From contig NC_065577.1 of NCBI RefSeq assembly GCF_937616625.2, positions 24,751,501-24,815,500 on the forward strand: DNA of 64,000 nt, read 5' to 3'. The stretch comes from Mercurialis annua. Its lineage: Eukaryota > Streptophyta > Magnoliopsida > Malpighiales > Euphorbiaceae. Below, piece by piece: positions 33,150 to 42,443 of the stretch. The translations under genes were made by a program, and so were the position numbers. Numbering within the stretch: the stretch's first letter is position 1; each line of letters starts with the position of its first letter. The notes under the pieces are model-generated. The model searched no databases and had not been told where the DNA came from. It was given only the letters and a program-made list of their open reading frames with translations.

Positions 33150-34615
33150 TTGATTCGGTGGGTGTGTCTCCTGCAAGAATTTGACTTGGAGATTAGAGAT
33201 AAGAAAGGGACAGAGAATGTGGTAGCAGATCACTTGTCATGTTTGGAGGTACCCGAGCCAGTGATAGAAGGCGAAGTCATCAATGAAAGGTTTCCTGATG
33301 AGGCACTCATGCTCATTAAGGAGACGATGAATCCATGGTATGCAGACTTCTCTAACTATCTCTCAGCTGATATTATGCCTCCTGACATGAACAATCACCA
33401 GCGCAAGAAGTTCCTCTCTGATGTTAAGCGCTATCTGTGGGATGAGCCATATCTATTCCGAGTTTGTGCAAATGAGATGATTCGGAGATGTGTTATAGAG
33501 GAAGAAATGTTGGCCATTATAACTCAGTGCCATTCTTCGGATTATGGGGGTCACTATGCTTCGGGTAGGACAGCAGCACAGGTGCTAGAGAGTGGCTTTT
33601 ATTGGCCTACATTGCATAGGGATGTGAGAGATTTTGTGCAGCATTGTGACAGATGCCAGCAAACTGGCAATATCTCAAGGTGCAATGAGATGCCTCTCTC
33701 TTCTATTCAGGAAGTAGAGATTCCTGATGTCTGGGGTATCGACTTCATGGGACCATTCCCTGTGTCATGTGGGAACTTATACATCCTGGTGTGTGTCGAC
33801 TATGTGTCAAAATGGGTGGAAGCAGTTGCTATGCCCACTAATGATGGAAACATGGTCCTGAAGTTCCTGAAGAAGTTGATCAACAGATTTGGTGTGCCAC
33901 GGGCATCATCAGTGATGGAGGGTCACATTTTTGCAATCAGCAGTTTTCCGCCCTAATGAAGAAATATCATGTGTATCACAGAGTGGCAATTCCATATTAC
34001 CCTTAGACAAGTTGACAGGTTGAAGTGTCCAATAGAGAGTTCAAGCGCATTATTGAAAAGACAGTGAATAGCTCGCGCAAAGACTGGTCTCAGAAATTGG
34101 ATGATGCATTGTGGGCATATCGGACAGCATTTAAAACGCCAACTGGTATGTCACCTTACAGACTGGTCTATGGGAAAGCTTGTCACTTGCCTTTGGAGTT
34201 AGAGCATCGCGTATACTGAGCCATCAAAGAGTTAAATTTTGACCCTCGACTCTCGAAGCAGAAGCGACTTTTCCAACTGAACGAACTCAATGAGTTTCGC
34301 TTGTCGGAATATGAGAATGCCAAGTTGTACAAGGAAAAGACCAAGAAATGGCACGATGCTCATATTGTGCCTAAGCAGTTTACAGAAGGCAGTCATGTGC
34401 TACTGTATAACTCTCACTTGCGTCTATTCCCGGGCAAGCTGAAGTCGAGATGGAGCGGACCTTTCAAGGTGCGACATGTAGCTGAGCATGGCGCAATTGA
34501 GCTGGAAAATGCGAGTGGCGAGACTTTCAAAGTCAATGGGAAGCGGTGCAAGCTGTACCTAGGTTCGTTGACGGACAAAGGAAGAGAGTGTTATACTCTC
34601 GATGCTCCAAACTGA
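33150..34615 (+). pseudogene. Athila integrase
   Basis: The first piece (33150-33956) has the end of RNase H ([12 protein letters not shown]), the HHCC zinc site (HSSDYGGHY with CDRCQQTG) and the first catalytic Asp in [10 protein letters not shown] one-base frameshift near 33905, at the second catalytic Asp, shifts the frame. The remaining pieces (34025-34219, 34301-34615) read [20 protein letters not shown] (with the catalytic Glu), [20 protein letters not shown] and the C-terminal SRWSGPFKV module. Stops near 34003, 34015 and 34217 also interrupt it; the one at 34217 fits TGG to TGA. No chromodomain follows, as expected for Athila. Confidence 0.92.
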
Positions 34616-35234
34616 GTTAGGTACTATACGGTCAACGATAGCGACCTTAAACAAGCGGTATTTGGATGAAATTCCAAATTAACTATGTTTTACTGCATTT
34701 GTTTTTTTTATTTTATGCATTAGATAGGTTTCATTTTAGAATTTTGATCTTTTTATTGGGATTTATTTTATGTTTTAGTGTTTAGTTTTATTGTTGTTTA
34801 TTTATTCAGATTGATCCCGGTATTGATCTTTGTGATGTGCAGGTACAGGAGCGAAGAAGTGGTCTTGAAGGGTAATTTCGGCAGGAGCACGACGTGCGGA
34901 TAGGTGGCGCACGACGTGCCCCTAAACGACGTGCACCAAGCCACAGCACGACGTGCCGCCGCACGACGTGCAGGATGCCAACGCACGTCGTGCGCCGCAC
35001 GGTTTTAATCCTTTTAAATCACGATTTCAGTCACCTTTTCCCCAAAATTTCAAAAACAAAACACAACCCTTTTCTCTCAAACAAAATCCGAAAATCTCCC
35101 ACCCAAAACCCTAACCAAATTCACTCAATTCTACCTCAAATTCATCAGAGATTCAACATTCCCTATAACTAACCTACCTCTAAAACAAATTTCTCCTTCC
35201 AATTCTTCAAGGTTTCATTCTCAATCTCGCCATC
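34616..35234 (+). other. Athila spacer between pol and the third ORF
   Basis: No coding frame is convincing. An AT-rich stretch (34660-34800) precedes the motif cluster at 34887-35000. From 35010 the sequence is C/A-rich like a plant 5' leader (CCCTAACCAAATTCACTC) up to the ATG at 35235. The layout looks like promoter plus leader for the third ORF, though no strong TATA box is visible. Confidence 0.5.
34887..35000 (+). promoter_or_regulatory. Internal cluster of GCACGACGTGC motifs upstream of third ORF
   Basis: Four copies of GCACGACGTGC, one in reverse complement (GCACGTCGTGC) and one partial (AACGACGTGC) lie in 114 bp. The motif is the one in the Athila U3. It sits about 235-350 bp before the third ORF start. 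Confidence 0.6.
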
Positions 35235-36596
35235 ATGACGTTTAGGTCTAAAAATCCTAATTTTGGGGAAGAAGATACTGATCCTAAGGATTCCAGCATA
35301 GTGCGGACTCGGAGCTCTCCTAAACCACCAGTAGCACAACTACGCAGGGGACGGTCACAGACGGCAGCTGCAACAAGGGTTCCTCCGCCAGTCACAGCGC
35401 CTTCAAGTAGCAGACAGCGGCCGAGTTTGGCTGCGAGGTATGAGTGTCCCTTTCCTATTTACTATGTAGATGAAGGTGAGAGGTTTGCTGTGATTAGTAA
35501 GAGGAGAATGCTAGGCTGTAGGATTGTAGATGCGGAAACTCTTGCTAAGCTGAATATGCAGGATGCTTTTGATAGTCATTTGAGGTGATGGGGTTTATAT
35601 GGGTTGAGTGAGAGTTCCCATCATACCTATACAGAGCTGACTAGAGAGTTTTTCACCACTTTGAAGCGGAAGGACGATGTGGAGTCAGAGTACAGTTTTC
35701 ATCTGCGAGGGGTACATTACACTTTGGATATGAGGTGGTTGAGAACCACATTTGGGATGCGTAGTGGTGGTATGCGTCTTACTCCTCCAGACTATCAGAG
35801 GGATCAGATGTGGCGAGAGTTGTCTGGCGAGCCTTTCTTTCAGAAGGACTCCAAGGCTAATTTGATCAAGGATGTTTCTGTACTGCTAGCTTTCAAGTGG
35901 TACAAGTACAATGTTTACGGAATCGAGGAGGCCAACAAGATCGGCCATAATGATTTGATTGTGATCTATGCTCTGTTGCATCCTGAGGACGATACTTTAC
36001 GGATCAACATGTCCTATCGCATTTTAGAGATGGTCCTGAAGATGTAGCAGCAGAAAGTTGCGAGTCCCTTGGGAATAGGGTTGATTGTGAGTGCTAATTC
36101 TGAGTGTTTGGAGGTTTATCCTACAGAGGCAGACCGGGATCCGCTACATCGGCAAAAGCCAAAATTTATTGATATGGACTATCTGAAGAAGTGCAATGTT
36201 GTGGATAACAACAATGTGATTATCCCTTTTTATCAGAGGACAAGATGGGTGAAGAAATATGATGCAGTTGACCAGCTAGAAGCTGCAGATGATCAGGATG
36301 AGCAGTAGGATGAGGATGCTGAGGGGCAGCAGACAGAGAACGTTCAGGAGAGTGCACAGGGTGCTCAGGCTACTGAGAGTCCTCCAGGTTATGAGGAGCC
36401 GTTACAGCCATCTTCTGAGGTTTCTTGGAGACTGCAGATGGAGACCAGGCGGAGGCGCATGGAGAACAGGCAGAGGCGGATTCTTTGAGAGCAGCGGGAC
36501 CATCATCACATGCAGAGGGCATACATGTGGGTTACAGACTCGAGTGGTGACTATCCTTCACCTGTTGATTCACCATCACCAGAGCCGGAGGACTAG
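35235..36596 (+). pseudogene. Athila third ORF (env position), interrupted by in-frame stops
   Basis: One frame runs from ATG 35235 to TAG 36594 (453 codons) with stops at 35586 (TGA), 36045 (TAG), 36306 (TAG) and 36486 (TGA). Each fits one C-to-T change. The N-terminus is basic and Pro/Ser-rich (RTRSSPKPPVAQLRRGRSQT). The middle is a folded domain: LTREFFTTLKRKD, FHLRGVHYTLDMRWLRTTFG and IGHNDLIVIYALLHPEDD. The C-terminal tail is acidic and Gln/Pro-rich. It resembles the plant retrotransposon ORF found downstream of pol in Athila-group elements, sometimes called env-like. I see no signal peptide or clear membrane segment, so the envelope label is positional only. Function unknown. Confidence 0.75.
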
Positions 36597-36801
36597 TAGA
36601 GTGTTTTTCTCTCTTTTTCACTTTTCTTGCTTTATGTTATTTTCTTTCTTATCGTACTTTTATGTTTGCTGTGTGTTTTGTTTAGTATGATTGCATTGGG
36701 GACAATACATCGTTTAGTGTGAGGGTAGGGAGAAAACTGTGTTTTCCCTTTTATTTTTATGTTTTTATTTTGATATTATGTCTGTCTGTAGGATGTTCTA
36801 G
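36597..36801 (+). other. Athila 3' noncoding region, left part
   Basis: T-rich sequence with GCATTGGGGACAATACATCG, a signature found in the 3' tail of Athila-group elements. It is cut at 36801 by CACTA no. 2 and resumes at 52274. Confidence 0.65.
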
Positions 36802-36827
36802 CACTACTAAAATTAAGTGTTTTCCCG

Positions 36828-37217
36828 ACGGAATTTAGCGACGGAAACTATATCCGTCGCTAAATATAAAATTCCCGACGGATTTGGTGACGGATTTAAA
36901 ATTCGTCGCCCAAATCCTAATATTGCTTGGCGCGAAGTCTCCCGCCCTATTTTTATCGTGTGTTAGCGACGGATATCTGAAATCTGTCACTAAATGTAGC
37001 AACGGATTAGTTATCCGTCGCTAACACGGGCTCAGTGAAACTTACTGTTTCACTGAGCTCGTCTTAGCGACGGATATCAAAAATCCGTCGCTAAATGTAG
37101 CGACGGATTTTTGATATCCGTCGCTAAAGTATGCATTAATGAAACGCACCATTTCATTAATGCATAGCGACGGATTGTTTCAATTTAGCGACGGATATAA
37201 ATCCATCGCTAAATTGA
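36828..37217. repeat. CACTA no. 2 left subterminal inverted repeats
   Basis: At least ten copies of TAGCGACGGA or TCCGTCGCTA occur, mostly as paired imperfect hairpins, such as TAGCGACGGATATC followed by ATCCGTCGCTAA. A separate inverted pair, GCATTAATGAAACG / ACCATTTCATTAATGC, lies at about 37131-37164. Subterminal repeats of this type are where TNPA-like proteins bind in CACTA elements. Confidence 0.8.
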
Positions 37218-38580
37218 AACCTTTTAAACTCCACAAACTGCGCTTCAGTTTTGACATTTCATTTCTTTTTTCCCTCTCTCTCCCGCTTCTCTCTTCTTCT
37301 CCATTGTTGCCGTCCTCCGCCGCTCCTTCCTCCATCGCTGCTCCTTCCTCCACCACCACTCCTTCCTCGTCCAGGTTAGTATTTTGTTTCTTTCTCTTTT
37401 ATTTGTTAGTTTTTAATTTCTTTTTTATTTAAAAATAGGAAATTGGTTTCCCAATTTCCGGTGCCGCTGCCACCCGCCGTCCGACTGCCATCAGCCTCCT
37501 CCTTCAGTTCGCCGGCCTTCTTACAGGTAACCTAACCTAGTTAATTAAATTAGGTTTTATTTATTAAATTAGGTTTTATTTATATAAATTATGTTTAATT
37601 CTAATTAAATTAGGTTATTTTTTTACTGTATTTAGGTTTAATGAATTTAGTTAGGTTGATCATTTGTTAAATTAGGCTTAATAATTAGATTAGGTTATTA
37701 TTTAGTGTAATTAGGTTAAATTAAAATAATTTTTTATTTTAGGTTAATTTTTTTAGGTTAATTATTAAGTTTAGGTTAATTGTTATGTTTAGGTTAATTC
37801 AATATTTACAATTCTAATTAATTAGAATTGTCAATTAGGTTAGATTAAAAATTAGGTTAATTGAAGTTAGTCTAATTTAAATTAGGTTAATTGAAAATAG
37901 TTTATTTTTAAATAATGGATTAATTGTTAATTAGATTAGAATTTATTTATTACAATTAGATTATTAAGTGTTTAGGGTGTAGTATTTTTAATTTAAGTTA
38001 AAAATAGGTTTAAATTATGTTAGATTTTAATTAATAAAAATAGGTTAGATTTTAATTAATAAAATTAGGTTAGATTTTAATTAATAAAATTAGGTTAGAT
38101 TTTACTGTATGTTAGATTATCATACTAATTAAATATAAATTGTTACAATATACGTAGATTAGGTTGGTTAGTTTTTTTATTTAAATTAACATAATATATA
38201 ATATGTTATCACGTTTATAAGTAAGTAAATAAAGTAAATTATTACTATAATTTGTTTTGGTAGTTGAAATTGTGTGTTGGATGTTTTTGAAAATGCTTGC
38301 TTTGCTTGCAGGCTTCCCTGCAAAATGGGTGATGCTCTTTTTTAAGGGAAATTCTGCCCGTTTTTCGTCAAAAACTTATATAATAACTAATTAATGCTTA
38401 ATAAAAGTATATCATCAATGATAAGTTTTTTAGTATTAAAAAAAACTGATACTTTAACTATTGCTGCAGTTGTGTCCGGTTGACGGTTTGGTGATAGTTG
38501 TTGATTTTTGCTATCTTCCGTTCAAATTTCCCTTTTTTATTGTGGTTCTGCTCTACAACAAGTGAGTACGTCACCGTGTT
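37218..38580 (+). other. CACTA no. 2 leader and AT-rich intron
   Basis: A CT/CCG-rich leader (about 37260-37530) with possible splice donors (CCAGGTTAGT, ACAGGTAACC) is followed by AT-rich sequence full of TTAGGTTAAT-like repeats. Near 38546 comes TTCTGCTCTACAACAAGTGA, shared with CACTA no. 1. I see no conserved reading frame; the apparent frame at 37139-37432 is low-complexity Ser/Pro/Leu. Confidence 0.55.
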
Positions 38581-40717
38581 GATCGTTTTTGGTGTTCGTT
38601 GGGCTCCGTGTGTTCCATATTATACTTTGGGTTTGGTCCGTCGTTGCCGTTAGGCCTTATGCAAGTTTTTCCATTTTATTAGCATTGTGCAGGGAGGCAC
38701 GATGGAAAGCACGATGGGTCCATCGCGCCTGCCATCATGACCTAGGCTTTTTCCATGTTGCTGAGGAAGGCACGATGGAAGGCCCGATGGTTCCATCGCG
38801 CCTCGCATCGTGCCCTAGACATTTTTTTCCATTTTGCTGAGGAAGGCACGATGGAAGGCACGATGGTTCCATCGCGCCTCCCATCGTGCCCCTCTGTCAA
38901 ATTTGATATTTTGACCTATAAATAGACCCTTAGCTCGACCTAACCTAATTTTTCACTTTTCTAAAACCCTAGAGCCGCCCTAGCATCTGAGATACTCTAT
39001 TTTTCTTCATTCCCTTTGGTTTAATCATTCGGTAAGCGATTCTAATACTCCTTTCTTCGATTAATCAAATCCTTATCGCGTATATCGGCTCTTAACTTAT
39101 TCGAACCTTTTTCCAGGGTATTGTGGATATTGATTTACTGTTTCCTTTCGATTCTTACGCCGATATCGATTCATTACGGTATGTGTTGCAATCCTTTAAG
39201 TTTTTGCGTAGAGAATCGCGTGCTAATTCGATAGATTGTGTTATATTGTGTTGTACCTATGTTGTGGCTGATTTGATCTCTGAAACACTTAACCTAATCT
39301 GTAATACGGTGTATTAGTATGGTGTGATTTGCCAATTGTTGGCTAAACGATGGATTGTGTTATTTCTTTTGGAAGACTATACTTTTCATTCAAGTTATTC
39401 AGAATGTAAACTTGGGATTTATTTTGATTTAATTTTGGGTTGGGTTTGACTATGGTCGCCCAACAAGTGGGAAGAAGCTTGGAAGTTTTGATAACTCGAC
39501 TGACTCACTGGTATGGATTTAAACTTGGGTTATTTAAAATTATTTTCTGAATTATTCAAATTGTAATTTGAAATGGAAACTTATATGGTTTGTATTCTAT
39601 AACTTGGGTTATGGTTTGGATGCGTATGAACCTTATGTGTTCGGTTATATGTGGCTTGTTATTACGTGTGCTAGTCCTACATGGTGTCTAGTACTCCCTG
39701 GAGTTAGGATATGTTTTTAATTATTATTTATACCTTGTCTAGACTCATCGACCGTTCGTACTTCGGAGACGAACCGAGATTAGATTGCTTGCCAGGTTAT
39801 CACGTGGATTAGCAAGCTGTGAGTTTATATCGCTATTTACCGCTTTATTAAGTAAATTGTATTTTTGCATATATATATATATTATATACAGCTTTCGAAC
39901 TGTTTTCGACATTATGGATCTGAATTGGAACGGGCTACTCGATGGGCATCATCGAGACTGCGTGCACACCGGTATATGATCATATGGTATTTGAGGTAGG
40001 TTAGAGATACGTCTCGCCTTAGTAAGGGCGCCGGTGGAAGATACGTCTCCTTGGACTCACATGTTTATTTGAGTGACAGTCGGGGATCGGTTATGGAGAT
40101 ACGTCTCACCGGCAAGACAACTGGATTTAGGTATTTGTGGTTTAGGGTTTCAATGCTTATCCATAATGATAAATTGCTTTACAAATGTTTTAAGGTTTTT
40201 AAAGGTTTTCACTTAATAAATGTAAATAGTTGTATGAACTCATCTCAGTATATCTGACCCCGTTGCTTTCCCAATTTTTCCAGGGTTATGATTTGAGCGA
40301 GTCAGCTGGTCTCCGATTCTTTATTTCCTCGGAGGTCTCAATTTAATTTATTAAAGTTATTGAACCGATTTTACGCTTAGACCGCAGTAGTAATTAGAAG
40401 TCTTACTTGTTATAATACTTGTTGTCAGATTGATTCAATTGGATTATTTGTTGATTGTCATTATTATATTAACTTATGTTATTTTAATATTTATGCCATG
40501 TTAGAGACTCGGAGTTGACTGAGCATTATTATTTATATGTTGTATATATAAACTGCTAGACTATGTTGGAGTCTTGGTTGCCCCCGAGCATATGGTTTTA
40601 TGCAGGTACAATGTTGTTAATGATAAATGTTTGTTATCTGCAAGGCTAGCTACAGGTTTCGGTACAAACATACCCATACCCTAGGCCGGTCGCGATTCAT
40701 GAAAATGGGTCGTGACA
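38581..40717 (+). repeat. Gypsy LTR, 5'-truncated single copy inside CACTA no. 2
   Basis: Ends GGGTCGTGACA at 40717 and aligns along its length with the other LTRs of this family. The start TGTAATA is missing: recognisable homology begins near 38581, roughly 100 bp into the LTR, so the left boundary is approximate. It has a TATA box CTATAAATAG at 38916-38925 and the GAGATACGTCTC hairpin repeats at 40004-40107. No internal region or second LTR adjoins and I found no target duplication. Confidence 0.8.
38696..38890 (+). promoter_or_regulatory. Three tandem ~74-bp palindromic repeats in LTR U3
   Basis: Three tandem copies start at 38696, 38769 and 38845. Each pairs GGCACGATGG on the left with CCATCGTGCC (or a variant) on the right, around an inner GATGGTTCCATC. 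They end about 25 bp upstream of the TATA box at 38916. Confidence 0.7.
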
Positions 40718-40792
40718 CTCGATGTCTGCTTTGAAGCATAAGGCTGTTTTAGTATTTTTCCTTTATTTTAATTACTATTCCATTTTGTGTTA

Positions 40793-41043
40793 CTCCCTCC
40801 GTCCCATTCTAATTGAACATATTTTCTATTTTGGGTGTCACATTCTAATTGACAATTACTATTTATAGAATACTTTTCACACTACTTTTCTCTTTTTACC
40901 CTCTTCAATTAATGCATTTAAAAAGCATATTTTTAAAAATTGTGATGCATTTAATGTAATGTGAGGATATAAAAGTAATGTTACTAAAATTTCTTAAATA
41001 ATGTGCAATTGGAATTTTCTCAATTAGAGTGGGACGGAGGGAG
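40793..41043. mobile_element. Stowaway MITE (Tc1/mariner type), 251 bp
   Basis: Starts CTCCCTCCGTCCC and ends GGGACGGAGGGAG, flanked by TA on both sides (40791-40792, 41044-41045). These are the diagnostic Stowaway terminal repeat and target duplication. It is noncoding and nested in CACTA no. 2. Confidence 0.93.
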
Positions 41044-41084
41044 TATATTTTTTTGTTAATTGAACTTAAAAATTACTAAATTTG

Positions 41085-41790
41085 TGTGGCAAGCTAGGGA
41101 GCTGGGGCGTGAGCCGACACATGCTGAGGTGCACAAGCGGATGCACACTATGAAGGCTGACCCGCCACGATTCGTGGACGAGCGAGCGAGGATTGCAACT
41201 ATAAGTATTTCTTTAAACTTCATTGTTTGAAACTAGTATTTAAATAGTTTGAGTAGTTAAATAGTTTGAATATAATAGGTTAATTAAGTGGTTTGATTGT
41301 TGATATGTGATATGTTGTACAATTTTAAGTTTGCAGGATTTCCCTGAAAAATGGGTGATGTTCATTTTATAAACGAAATGCTGCCGGATTTTTCTTAAAA
41401 ATAACGTTTAAGTTTTAGTTGTACAAGCATCAAAATTCATATTTAACTAATTGTTTTACGTTGTTTTTATAGGAGCAGTTTGCGCAGGAGATGTTGGCCG
41501 CCACACAGACAGCCGAGGGGAGTACTGCATCTACCCCAGTGGACCCAGACCAGGTTTATCTCGCTGTTGACGGGGTGAAGAAGCGGCGTGTCTACGGATT
41601 AGGCTCAGTTGGTTCTGAGTTCGTCGTCTCGCAGCGGGGTACTTCTAGTAGAAGACCTGGCGGCTCCTCTCAGACCGTGTCGCCAGCCGCCGATGAGATA
41701 TTCCGTACTTATCTCATCGCTCAGTTCGCGGATACGATCCGCGATCAGGTCCAGATTGCGGTTGCATTGGCGATGCAGCAGCAGGCCTAG
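41085..41790 (+). pseudogene. TNPA-like (Transposase_24) gene of CACTA no. 2, 3' exons
   Basis: TNPA-type proteins bind the subterminal repeats of CACTA elements and help transposition. The first visible exon (about 41085-41205) encodes VWQARELGREPTHAEVHKRM and PPRFVDERARI. An intron ends in TTTTTATAG at 41472. The second exon starts at 41473 (EQFAQEMLAATQ) and contains DQVYLAVDGVKKRRVYGLGS, typical of this family's C-terminus. The expected donor reads ATAAGT rather than GTAAGT, a G-to-A change. The TAG at 41788 is followed in frame by a Gln/Pro-rich tail (GDVQPTPPQ, then DDGVTDDDTTDLW), so this too looks like CAG to TAG. Upstream exons are absent or replaced by the LTR and MITE. Confidence 0.8.
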
Positions 41791-42058
41791 GGAGATGTGC
41801 AACCCACCCCTCCACAACCGCCTCCACCACCGCCTCCACCAGCTACTGATGATGGTGTCACAGATGATGACACCACAGACTTGTGGTACTGTAGTGCAGG
41901 GACGTTTTTGGTATACAGTTTTCATGTATTATACGCTATATATATATATTGTATTTTCTGTGTTGTTTATCTTTTCTGCAATTTGTGTGTATTTAAATAG
42001 GGTTTGCATTTAATTAAAAAGCCAGAAAAAAGAAAAATTTTGCTCGGGTTTAGTCATT

Positions 42059-42428
42059 TTTCCGACGAAATTGTTAGGTTTAGCGACAGATTATTTCCGT
42101 CGCTAAACCCAACAATTGTAAATAAGAGGGACTTTGGCGACGGAAAAATCGGTCGCTATTTGGCGACGAATGGTCGTCCGTCGCCAAACGCGTCTTGGCA
42201 CGTCGCCAAGCACGTCGTCTGGCGACGTGTTTGGCGACGGCCCCATGCCATTTGGCGACGGATATGTTCGTCGCCAAATGGCCACGAATTATTGTGTGGC
42301 ATCGCTAATTCATTTAGTGACGCCATATTTGCCGACGGACGTTGTCCGTCTGCAAATCCGTCGGTAATGCATTTCCCGACGGAAATCTGCTTTTTAGCGA
42401 CGGAAAAATCTTTCGCTAAAAAGCAGCT
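42059..42428. repeat. CACTA no. 2 right subterminal inverted repeats
   Basis: Many copies of GGCGACGGA / TCCGTCGCCA and TAGCGACGGA, arranged as adjacent hairpins. The right side favours the GGCGACG variant, unlike the left side, which favours TAGCGACGG. Confidence 0.8.
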
Positions 42429-42443
42429 TTTTAGTAGTGTAGA

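Larger units (their letters stand above)
36802..42439 (+). mobile_element. CACTA transposon no. 2, complete ends, non-autonomous
   Basis: Begins CACTACTAAAA (36802) and ends TTTTAGTAGTG (42439), perfect 11-bp terminal inverted repeats, flanked by the 3-bp target duplication TAG (36799-36801 and 42440-42442). Subterminal regions are packed with TAGCGACGGA-type inverted repeats. It keeps a leader and AT-rich intron on the left and two exons of a TNPA-like gene on the right. No TNP2 transposase is visible, so it would depend on another CACTA. It hosts a gypsy LTR (to 40717) and a Stowaway MITE. Coding sense is plus. Confidence 0.95.
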
